Program-made: the position numbers and the translations under genes
Notes under the pieces: model-generated
Seen by the model: only the letters and a program-made list of their open reading frames with translations
Told to the model about the DNA's origin: nothing
The model's database searches: none
DNA from: Lachnospiraceae bacterium UBA7199
GTDB taxonomy: Bacteria > Bacillota > Clostridia > Lachnospirales > Lachnospiraceae
NCBI GenBank assembly: GCA_002490775.1
Contig: DKUR01000104.1
Coordinates: 1 to 6,963 of the forward strand
DNA length: 6,963 nucleotides
Direction: 5' to 3'
Shown: in pieces, positions 1 through 5,165 of the stretch
How the letters are laid out: every line of letters starts with the position of its first letter
Position numbering within the stretch: position 1 is the stretch's first letter

Positions 1-3
1 GAC

Positions 4-33
4 ATTATCACAAGTTAATAACACTATCTGCAA
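4..33 (-). promoter_or_regulatory. Possible leftward promoter facing out of the window
   Basis: On the minus strand an extended -10 (TGTGATAAT, positions 12 to 4) is preceded, 18 bp upstream, by a poor -35 (TTGCAG, 33 to 28). The -10 is a good match and the -35 is weak (3 of 6). The 8-base word ACAAGTTA at 10-17, shared with the MarR operator, overlaps this -10. MarR genes are often divergent from a gene they control, so a leftward target gene outside the window is plausible. This is an inference from a short stretch. Confidence 0.3.
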
Positions 34-40
34 ATGTTCA

Positions 41-69
41 TTGACATATAGGTAACTTGTTGCTATAAT
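41..69 (+). promoter_or_regulatory. Consensus SigA promoter of the marR-flavodoxin operon
   Basis: TTGACA at 41-46 and TATAAT at 64-69 are both perfect matches to the vegetative consensus, with the optimal 17-bp spacer. The predicted transcription start is near position 76, giving a leader of about 27 nt before the MarR ATG at 103. A promoter this strong normally needs a repressor, which fits the operator built into it. Confidence 0.9.
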
Positions 70-92
70 CAAAGTGCAACAAGTTACCTATA
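47..92. promoter_or_regulatory. Perfect 17-bp inverted repeat, probable MarR operator
   Basis: The arm at 47-63 is the exact reverse complement of the arm at 76-92, with a 12-base centre (64-75) that contains the -10 box. The first arm is exactly the -35/-10 spacer; the second begins at the predicted start of transcription. Each arm contains an imperfect dyad of its own (G-AAC-two bases-GTT-C), so each could bind one winged-helix dimer. Because the first arm lies upstream of the predicted start, the repeat cannot form a hairpin in the operon mRNA. It is therefore best read as a DNA operator giving autorepression. Confidence 0.85.
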
Positions 93-102
93 GGAGAATT
101 TT

Positions 103-600
103 ATGAAACTGGATGATCTGATTACAAGATTTTCAAGTACCACAGAAAATCAGGAAAAAGCTATTTTCAGCACATTATTTATTGCTGGAAATCAATTGCA
201 GACACTTTTTGACAACCATATTCCAGCGGTTTCGCTAAAGCAGTTTATGTTATTATCTATTGTCAGGCAGTCAAAAGATGCGTTGACCTTTACCCAATTG
301 GGAAATTTACTGGGCTGCTCAAGGCAAAATATCAAAAAATTAGCTGATGTTCTGATGAAAAAAGGATTTATTACCATAAGACAGAGTCCAAATGATACAA
401 GAGCCATGTGTATTTGTCCCACGGAAAAAGTAAATGACTTTTTTCAAAAGGACTTTTTCAAATACCAAGAGGAGTTGAAATATCTTTTTGAAGTTTACAC
501 GGAAGAAGAAATTGAAACACTTTTTGTTCTTTTATCAAAACTTTATGCAGGAATAGAAAATTTGGAAAAGAAGAGTTCCAGTGAAGAAAGGGAGAGTTAA
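103..600 (+). CDS. MarR-family winged-helix transcriptional regulator
   Basis: A 165-residue protein of typical MarR length. It has an N-terminal dimerisation helix region (about 15-40), a helix-turn-helix around 62-86 (LTFTQLGNLLGCSRQNIKKL followed by a helix ending MKKG), a wing at about 88-105 with the family-typical basic DTRA stretch (98-101), and C-terminal helices (about 108-160) that complete the dimer interface. The start ATG has an AGGAG ribosome site at 92-96, six bases upstream. Cysteines occur at 72, beside the recognition helix, and at 103 and 105 in the wing. Some MarR proteins sense oxidants through cysteine, but nothing here proves that. It is the first gene of an operon with a flavodoxin-like protein; the stop is only four bases before the next start. 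The operator overlapping its promoter suggests autorepression. The ligand is unknown. Confidence 0.93.
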   Translation: MKLDDLITRFSSTTENQEKAIFSTLFIAGNQLQTLFDNHIPAVSLKQFMLLSIVRQSKDALTFTQLGNLLGCSRQNIKKLADVLMKKGFITIRQSPNDTRAMCICPTEKVNDFFQKDFFKYQEELKYLFEVYTEEEIETLFVLLSKLYAGIENLEKKSSSEERES

Positions 601-604
601 GCAG

Positions 605-1126
605 ATGAAAACAATCGTAATTTACAATTCACAAACAGGATTTACAAAGCGTTATGCCCAATGGATCGCGGAAGAAACAGGTGCTGACTGCCTTGAATTA
701 TCAACCGCAAAAAAGAAAAACATGACCGCCTACGAAGCAATTATTTTTGGCGGCTGGGCCTGTGCAGGCAGCATTCATAAAATTAGTTGGTTTAAAAACA
801 ACATAAATCAATGGGCAGGTAAGAAGCTGATTGCATTTTGTGTTGGCGGCAGTCCGATTGAAAATCCAGACGTTTCAGCATTCCTTAAAAATTATTTCAG
901 CGAAGCAGAACTGGAAAAGGTAAATGTATTTTATTGTCCAGGGGGATTTAATTATGAAAAAATGTCCACCCCTTCCAGACTTATGATGAAGATGTTCATA
1001 AAAACGCTTAAAGCAAAAAAGGATAAAACGCGGGAAGAGCTGGAAATGATAAAAATGATTTCTTCGTCCTATGATATTTCGGACAAAAAATACATTGAAC
1101 CGATTTTACAATGTCTGAAAAAATAA
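605..1126 (+). CDS. Flavodoxin-like FMN-binding protein
   Basis: A 173-residue protein with a flavodoxin fold. The first strand and FMN phosphate loop are clear at the N-terminus (IVIYNSQTGFTKRYA, residues 4-18; S/T-x-T-G-x-T pattern at 9-14). A second conserved segment at 46-57 (IIFGGWACAGSI) resembles the flavin-contacting loop of the Flavodoxin_5/HemG-type group, and a third strand (76-83) ends in GGSP. It should be a small cytoplasmic electron carrier or flavin-dependent reductase; HemG-type protoporphyrinogen oxidase activity is possible but cannot be concluded. I chose ATG at 605 because GGGAGAG at 590-596 sits eight bases upstream and the flavodoxin strand begins immediately. The in-frame GTG at 581 would overlap the MarR gene without a clear ribosome site. 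It is co-transcribed with the MarR gene, so its level probably follows whatever signal that regulator senses. Confidence 0.88.
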   Translation: MKTIVIYNSQTGFTKRYAQWIAEETGADCLELSTAKKKNMTAYEAIIFGGWACAGSIHKISWFKNNINQWAGKKLIAFCVGGSPIENPDVSAFLKNYFSEAELEKVNVFYCPGGFNYEKMSTPSRLMMKMFIKTLKAKKDKTREELEMIKMISSSYDISDKKYIEPILQCLKK

Positions 1127-1168
1127 CGGATGCCAGGCTTGCCAGCCATCTTTGTATTAATAAAAGTA

Positions 1169-1218
1169 AAGGTGCGGCGTAAGCTCAACATGCTTAAATT
1201 TTACCGCACCTTATTTTT
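1169..1218 (+). terminator. Intrinsic terminator between convergent genes, possibly bidirectional
   Basis: A perfect 9-bp stem (AAGGTGCGG at 1169-1177 with CCGCACCTT at 1204-1212) encloses a second short stem (TAAGC at 1180-1184 with GCTTA at 1192-1196). It is followed on the plus strand by ATTTTT (1213-1218). It lies 43 bases after the flavodoxin stop. On the minus strand the same stem is followed by an interrupted T-rich run (CCTTTACTTTTATT), so it may also terminate the convergent DUF5722 gene, which ends at 1243. Confidence 0.8.
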
Positions 1219-1242
1219 CATCACTATTCTATTCCTGAAAAC

Positions 1243-2895
1243 TTACTGAACGACTCCCGTTCCGCCTCTTGTCCAAATAATATTCTGGCTGATCATCTGG
1301 TCAATATCCATGCCAATGATTTCAGAAGCTCTTGCTTTCGCGGCAGCTTCATTTGCGGTTCCTAAACTTTTGTAGATCTCATAAGATGGCTTTTTATTTC
1401 CATTTAAGTCATACAATCCAAGGGCCAAATGGCTTTCCATCTCATGCGCTTCATCCGTCTGGCGGAACAGCATAAATGCATCCACATCTGGCAAAGATGC
1501 TGCCTTTAAATAACCATAAGCGATAGACGCTTCCTGGGACTCACTGCCAAAAGCAGACGTATAACCAATCTCTGCAAGAGAAATACTTCTCACCTCTCCG
1601 TTTGGATTTAAAAAATGACTCTGATGCATATAGTTGATCAAAAGATCAATATTCTGCATAGTGATATATGGAGTGGAAAGGTTATTTTTCACCCATACTG
1701 CCGGGCCATTCCATGCATAAGGATCATATAAGGGAGAATTATAGGGGTGGTAAGAAAGTCCCCAGTCAATGTTCCCCTCCCGGTTCATATAATAGTTAAA
1801 TTGATCCAAATAGCCCTTTGCAAGGAAACTTCCTGGATTGGACAATCTGTTCCATTCCTGATCTATGGAATTATAGATACGGACATTGGCATTTTTGCTT
1901 TTTATCTCATTGTATAAAATACGAAAAGCTTTTACATAGATATTTACATTCAAATCCATCGAAGTAGAATTAGTATACCACCAGGAAGTACGTGCATTTA
2001 CCTCATTTCCCACGATCCAGTTATCTACCTGTCCACATCCGGTTACTCCAGAATAACGCTGTCCTAAAAAAGCCCCTATCGCCTTTAAATGATCTGTTCC
2101 TGAAGCATCTGCTACATTGATTGCATACCCAGGGCAATCACCGCCTGCCGCAAGAGGATGAATCAGATCCTGTCCGTAAGGACTTTTCCCGCCATTTAAA
2201 AGTACCAGTGTAACCTGCATTCCATAGTTGTTAAAGCTTCTGATGGTAGAGTCATACTTGGAAAGCATATCTCCGCTAAAATAGTAAGTCCGTCCATTGT
2301 AATCAAAAGGAATCGCACCGGGAACAGAAGCGTTCGCACAGATCTCCCCGATATCCATATTGTACACGATCTGCTGAATTCCAAGATCCTGCAGCTCTCC
2401 ATTTGAAACTCTGGTCACATCCGGCAAAATACCCTTGATTCCTCTATCCTGACGCGCAGAAGTGTATGCTGCAATTGCCTCTGGGTTGGTAATATAATGC
2501 TCATCGCTCACCTGAACCATTTGTCCATTACGCTTAACTGCAATCAAAAACTTGCGGCTCAAGTTTGACTGATCTGTATTGTAATTTAAAGGAAAACTTA
2601 CCGAAACAGAAGTTCCTGCCTTAACTGAAGCCACAACACTTCCCACCGGGCCATCCTGATAAACCTCATCTGCGTAAACATAATATTTCCCATCATCACT
2701 TGAGGGAATACCGGAAGCCTTGAGCTGACACACCACATCACTTCCTGAAATCACACAGGAACTAATTGCAACAGGTCTGCCTGCCGCCTCCACACAAGAT
2801 AAATTGTCACCGGCCACCGGACCAATACACACTGCTGATACTGCAATAACTGCTGCAGCCATAATTGCTGCAATAACTCTTCCTGTTCTGCTCAT
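1243..2895 (-). CDS. Secreted DUF5722 protein with a glycoside-hydrolase-like TIM barrel
   Basis: The residue numbers here count from a longer in-frame ATG at 2932-2934; subtract 13 for the chosen start. A basic start (MSRTGR) and an alanine-rich hydrophobic core (21-38) form a signal peptide. A beta-rich, probably Ig-like module covers about 52-147 and the barrel about 165-525. Family landmarks I recognise are the IVYNMDIGEIC stretch (189-199), NWIVGNEVNA (305-314), SYHPYN (394-399) and SLAEIGYTS (452-460). In clan GH-A enzymes the acid/base is a Glu after Asn on strand 4 and the nucleophile a Glu on strand 7, so E311 and E455 are candidate catalytic residues; that is inference, and the substrate is unknown. 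There is no LPXTG anchor, so it is probably released. I prefer ATG 2895 because the predicted transcript starts near 2948, leaving the 2934 ATG only about 13 nt of leader without a ribosome site, while GGTGGGATGG precedes 2895. Confidence 0.85.
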   Translation of the reverse strand: MSRTGRVIAAIMAAAVIAVSAVCIGPVAGDNLSCVEAAGRPVAISSCVISGSDVVCQLKASGIPSSDDGKYYVYADEVYQDGPVGSVVASVKAGTSVSVSFPLNYNTDQSNLSRKFLIAVKRNGQMVQVSDEHYITNPEAIAAYTSARQDRGIKGILPDVTRVSNGELQDLGIQQIVYNMDIGEICANASVPGAIPFDYNGRTYYFSGDMLSKYDSTIRSFNNYGMQVTLVLLNGGKSPYGQDLIHPLAAGGDCPGYAINVADASGTDHLKAIGAFLGQRYSGVTGCGQVDNWIVGNEVNARTSWWYTNSTSMDLNVNIYVKAFRILYNEIKSKNANVRIYNSIDQEWNRLSNPGSFLAKGYLDQFNYYMNREGNIDWGLSYHPYNSPLYDPYAWNGPAVWVKNNLSTPYITMQNIDLLINYMHQSHFLNPNGEVRSISLAEIGYTSAFGSESQEASIAYGYLKAASLPDVDAFMLFRQTDEAHEMESHLALGLYDLNGNKKPSYEIYKSLGTANEAAAKARASEIIGMDIDQMISQNIIWTRGGTGVVQ

Positions 2896-2954
2896 AATTA
2901 CCATCCCACCATTTTTCTTTTGTTGTTCCTGCATTTCAGGATAATTTCCCTATT

Positions 2955-2983
2955 ATTATATATGAAATAAGGATGAATGTCAC
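2955..2983 (-). promoter_or_regulatory. SigA-type promoter of the DUF5722 gene
   Basis: Reading the minus strand, GTGACA (2983 to 2978; 5 of 6) is followed by a 17-bp spacer and a perfect TATAAT (2960 to 2955). Predicted transcription start is near 2948. The -35 overlaps the last base of the stop codon of the upstream ribbon-helix-helix gene. The secreted protein can therefore be expressed independently of the SPFH operon, although no terminator separates them and read-through is possible. Confidence 0.75.
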
Positions 2984-3186
2984 TATTTTATATTAAGTTC
3001 CGATGGAATATCAAATTCATGGGGATGTGTCGCTCCGTTCTTTTTTCTCTGCCGGACGCACTCTGTCAGCAAATATTCTATCTGGCCATTTACAGATCGA
3101 AAGTCATCCTCAGCCCAGGCTGCAATGGCATCATATAATTTTGCTGACAAACGTAAGGGCACCTGCTTTTTGCTGTTATCAGCCAT
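2983..3186 (-). CDS. Arc-like ribbon-helix-helix DNA-binding protein
   Basis: A 67-residue protein with a compact ribbon-helix-helix layout: a beta strand at about 8-13 (QVPLRL, the strand that would enter the major groove), helix A at about 14-27, a turn at 29-33, and helix B at about 32-47 (NGQIEYLLTECVRQ) followed by a basic tail. The length and the strand-helix-NGQIE pattern fit small Arc-family proteins. Its ATG overlaps the stop of the SPFH gene (TAATG, one shared base). Only a weak AGGA lies 11 bases upstream, so translation is probably coupled to SPFH. As the only DNA-binding protein in this operon it is the best candidate to bind the three TGATAT boxes over the operon promoter. A toxin-antitoxin antidote role is an alternative, but no toxin-like partner is present. 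Confidence 0.82.
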   Translation of the reverse strand: MADNSKKQVPLRLSAKLYDAIAAWAEDDFRSVNGQIEYLLTECVRQRKKNGATHPHEFDIPSELNIK

Positions 3187-4223
3187 TAATAAAGTGATCC
3201 TGAATTTACAATAGGCTGGGCATCCCTATTGCCGCAAAGTACTACTAAGAGATTTGATACCATAGCTGCTTTTCTTTCCTCGTCAAGAGAAACCACCTCT
3301 TTTTCGGAAAGACGCTCCAACGCCATCTCTACCATTTCCACGGCTCCGTCAACAATCATCTTTCTGGCATCAATGATTGCTGACGCCTGCTGTCTTTGCA
3401 GCATAACCGCTGCGATCTCCGGCGCATAAGCAAGATAAGTGATCCTTGCCTCAATGACTTCAATTCCTGCATCCAAAACCTTATTCTGGATTTCTTTGCG
3501 GATACGGTCGGCAACCATTTCGCTGGAGCCTCTAAGGCTTCCCTCATCAGCCACTCCATCTCCTGTAGTATCTACATTTTCCGCCACATCATAAGGGTAA
3601 ATACGAACAATATTGCGAAGCGCGCTGTCGCACTGTAAGGACAAATACTCTTTATAATTGTCCACATTAAACACTGCTTTTGCAGTATTGGTTACCCTCC
3701 ACATAACAGCAATTCCAATTTCCACAGGATTTCCAAGGCAGTCGTTAACTTTTTGTCTGCTGTTGTTTAAAGTCATTATTTTCAGGGATATTTTTTTACT
3801 GCTTTCAGAAATCATCTGCGAATTCACTCCTGAAGCAGAGATCTGTAAAAACTTTTCTTTACCGTTTTCCACATCACCGCTTTGGTTCAGCTTCGTCCCT
3901 GCCGCCGGATTTACACTGACACAAAAAGGATTCACATAATAAAAGCCTTCCTCCTTTAAGGTTCCTATATACTTCCCAAACAAGGTTAAAACCAGCGCTT
4001 CCTGAGGCTTTAATACTTTAAGCCCGCAAAAGAAAATCCAGCCAAAGGCAGTGTAAATAATTCCAAGCACCAAAAGAATAATTCCAGGCACAAAACCGCC
4101 GCCATGGCCATCCAGCATAATTCCTCCAAATACAATTGCTGCAATACCAGCCGCATACAATAATATAAATAAAAGCAGCATTCCCATTCCGTTTTTATTT
4201 TTCTGTAATATTTTTTCTTCCAT
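3186..4223 (-). CDS. SPFH/Band 7 domain membrane protein
   Basis: A 345-residue protein with two N-terminal hydrophobic segments (about 13-37 and 43-66, joined by a short glycine-rich loop), then a Band 7/SPFH domain from about residue 70 (the VLKPQEALVLTLFGKYIGTL segment at 70-89 is typical), and a helical C-terminal part (about 268-310; APEIAAVMLQRQQASAIIDA). SPFH proteins form membrane-associated oligomeric assemblies and often organise membrane microdomains or protect protein complexes; the partner here is unknown. Residues 218-227 (DTTGDGVADE) resemble an acidic calcium-binding loop inside the SPFH domain. The start has a perfect GGAGGA ribosome site seven bases upstream (4236 to 4231). 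It is the first gene of an operon with the ribbon-helix-helix gene and is preceded by a strong promoter overlaid with repeat boxes, so it is probably repressed under standard conditions. Confidence 0.9.
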   Translation of the reverse strand: MEEKILQKNKNGMGMLLLFILLYAAGIAAIVFGGIMLDGHGGGFVPGIILLVLGIIYTAFGWIFFCGLKVLKPQEALVLTLFGKYIGTLKEEGFYYVNPFCVSVNPAAGTKLNQSGDVENGKEKFLQISASGVNSQMISESSKKISLKIMTLNNSRQKVNDCLGNPVEIGIAVMWRVTNTAKAVFNVDNYKEYLSLQCDSALRNIVRIYPYDVAENVDTTGDGVADEGSLRGSSEMVADRIRKEIQNKVLDAGIEVIEARITYLAYAPEIAAVMLQRQQASAIIDARKMIVDGAVEMVEMALERLSEKEVVSLDEERKAAMVSNLLVVLCGNRDAQPIVNSGSLY

Positions 4224-4230
4224 TTTATTT

Positions 4231-4236
4231 TCCTCC
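4231..4236 (-). promoter_or_regulatory. Ribosome binding site of the SPFH gene
   Basis: GGAGGA on the minus strand, seven bases before the ATG at 4223. It is a full-strength Shine-Dalgarno site and fixes the start of the SPFH protein. It falls just below the last operator box, within the roughly 24-nt leader. Confidence 0.85.
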
Positions 4237-4243
4237 GTCGTTT

Positions 4244-4273
4244 TGATATTTGTATGATATCATTTTGATATCA
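4244..4273. promoter_or_regulatory. Three TGATAT(CA) operator boxes at 11-bp phasing
   Basis: The 8-bp palindrome TGATATCA occurs at 4266-4273 and again at 4255-4262, with a degenerate third copy (TGATATTT, 6 of 8) at 4244-4251. The start-to-start distance is exactly 11 bp each time, about one helical turn, so bound proteins would lie on one face of the DNA. The boxes cover the promoter spacer, the -10 and the predicted transcription start. Tandem short palindromes are a usual operator form for ribbon-helix-helix repressors such as MetJ. The second gene of the operon encodes such a protein, so autorepression is the simplest reading. Confidence 0.75.
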
Positions 4274-4282
4274 TTATGTCAA
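4254..4282 (-). promoter_or_regulatory. SigA-type promoter of the SPFH-RHH operon
   Basis: On the minus strand a perfect TTGACA (4282 to 4277) is followed by 17 bp and TATCAT (4259 to 4254; 5 of 6). Predicted transcription start is near 4247, leaving a leader of about 24 nt with the ribosome site. The operator boxes overlap it entirely downstream of the -35. Confidence 0.82.
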
Positions 4283-4312
4283 TACCTTTTTGCTCTTTTT
4301 CCAGTGGCTTCG

Positions 4313-4999
4313 CTACCACTCCGTATATACCCTGTTTAAAGTAAATGACATAATTACCAGCGTATTTGCATAAATTGCACTCTCCGGCCAGGTTGCATAT
4401 ATCTCCGAGGAGACAACGTTTTTAATATAATCCCTGTATTTCACATAATAATTGGACGCGGTGGAATCTCCGGGCACACCATCGTGAACGACCACGTATT
4501 CAGGGATCACGACTCTGCTAAGTACAATCTCTCCGCTTTCATCCATAGGCTTGATTTCATCCTCTGGAATTTTAGGCGGATATTCTCCAAATAATGTATG
4601 GTCGGGTATCACAATCGTATCTTCCTGCTGGGTAGCAATCTCAAGAGGATTTAAGCGGATTGGCTGAACCGCTGTAACATCCGGCAGAATCTCGGTCCCA
4701 GAAACTAATATCGGCTCATATCCAGGCGCCTCCACCTGTATGTTATATTCTGAATAGGGCTGCTGTTCTACAGGTGTCATGCTGTACTCTAAGGGAGGCG
4801 CCGGAAGATCAATTGTTTCACTTTGGCCGGACGAATTGGTGGTCAGTTTTTCTACGGTCACATCCGGTACTCCTTTATAAGATATGGTTATAGCTGCATC
4901 CTGTATAGGAATCAGTCCCAATGATGAGGTTACATTGATCTGCAGTTTTCCCATACCAGTATTATCCGTCTGTGCACTGTGCAAACTATGTTCAGGCAT
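4313..4999 (-). CDS. SleC-like spore cortex-lytic protein, truncated in its catalytic domain
   Basis: A 228-residue product resembling the N-terminal half of clostridial SleC-type cortex-lytic enzymes, which hydrolyse spore cortex during germination. Residues about 18-118 are a beta-rich module like the carboxypeptidase regulatory fold (LQINVTSSLGLIPIQDAAIT onward), followed by GEYPPKIPEDEIK (about 138-150) and the start of a SpoIID-like domain (VVIPEYVVVHDG, then SSEIYATWPESAIYAN at about 197-212; the Glu of SSEIY aligns with the SpoIID catalytic Glu from memory). The protein stops at RVYTEW. Known relatives continue with Tyr and a long catalytic region plus peptidoglycan-binding repeats; here that codon is TAG and the rest is absent, so activity is unlikely. 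I chose ATG 4999 because AGAGGT sits six bases upstream; the longer GTG at 5083 has no usable ribosome site. No signal peptide is seen. It may be a pseudogene. Confidence 0.7.
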   Translation of the reverse strand: MPEHSLHSAQTDNTGMGKLQINVTSSLGLIPIQDAAITISYKGVPDVTVEKLTTNSSGQSETIDLPAPPLEYSMTPVEQQPYSEYNIQVEAPGYEPILVSGTEILPDVTAVQPIRLNPLEIATQQEDTIVIPDHTLFGEYPPKIPEDEIKPMDESGEIVLSRVVIPEYVVVHDGVPGDSTASNYYVKYRDYIKNVVSSEIYATWPESAIYANTLVIMSFTLNRVYTEW

Positions 5000-5005
5000 A
5001 AAAAT

Positions 5006-5044
5006 ACCTCTGCAAATATACTTATCAGTATCATATGCAGAGGT
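5006..5044. repeat. 39-bp inverted repeat enclosing the SleC-like ribosome site
   Basis: ACCTCTGCA at 5006-5014 is the exact reverse complement of TGCAGAGGT at 5036-5044. Inside, ATACT (5018-5022) and AGTAT (5027-5031) pair around a four-base TATC loop. Only one mismatch and one bulge interrupt a nearly continuous stem of 16 pairs. On the minus strand the arm nearest the gene contains AGAGGT, the ribosome site of the SleC-like start at 4999. If transcription begins upstream of 5044, the hairpin would hide that site; otherwise the repeat could be a DNA operator. There is no U-run behind it, so it is not an intrinsic terminator for the minus strand. Confidence 0.7.
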
Positions 5045-5056
5045 TTCCCTGCTGGT
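5029..5056 (-). promoter_or_regulatory. Possible SigK-type sporulation promoter
   Basis: Reading the minus strand, AC (5056-5055), 17 bases, then CATATGATA (5037 to 5029) fits the Bacillus SigK pattern AC-N16/17-CATANNNTA. A mother-cell sigma factor is the expected driver of a cortex-lytic gene. The -35 part is only two bases, so chance agreement is possible. The -10 lies inside the inverted repeat at 5006-5044, and the predicted start would leave the distal arm out of the mRNA. Confidence 0.35.
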
Positions 5057-5083
5057 CACAAAGCATGCTTCATCTTGCATCAC

Positions 5084-5165
5084 CTGGTTTTATTTTTTCA
5101 CATAATAAGCTTTTTATTACAATAAGCCGGCTCGCCAAACGTGGCAGAGTTTGTTTTCGCCACCA
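5084..5165. other. Spacer between the chemotaxis receptor and the SleC-like gene, no clear terminator
   Basis: Only weak structures are visible: a 5-bp stem GTGGC/GCCAC (5141-5145 with 5159-5163, 13-base loop) just after the receptor stop, a GC-rich 8-bp palindrome AGCCGGCT (5125-5132), and an AT-only stem TAATAA/TTATTA (5103-5108 with 5114-5119). None has a U-run on the minus strand, so transcription from the receptor may continue into the SleC-like gene. Confidence 0.4.

Noticed and set aside
192..422. A 76-codon minus-strand open frame inside the MarR gene.
   Set aside because: It is antisense to a well-supported gene with no initiation signals of its own.
3658..3939. A 93-codon plus-strand open frame opposite the SPFH gene with a hydrophobic translation.
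   Set aside because: It lies wholly within the SPFH coding region, and the hydrophobicity is a by-product of reading the complementary strand.
2983..4223. SPFH and ribbon-helix-helix pair as a toxin-antitoxin system.
   Set aside because: The SPFH protein is a large membrane-scaffold type with no toxin features; a self-regulated membrane module explains the gene order and operator better.
4303..4320. AGTGG/CCACT hairpin at the end of the SleC-like gene as a terminator.
   Set aside because: Only five pairs, and the minus strand continues with an A-rich rather than a U-rich run.
5000..5083. N-terminal extension of the SleC-like protein from the GTG at 5083.
   Set aside because: The extension passes through the inverted repeat, has no suitable ribosome site, and is followed by an ATG at 4999 with a good AGAGGT site.
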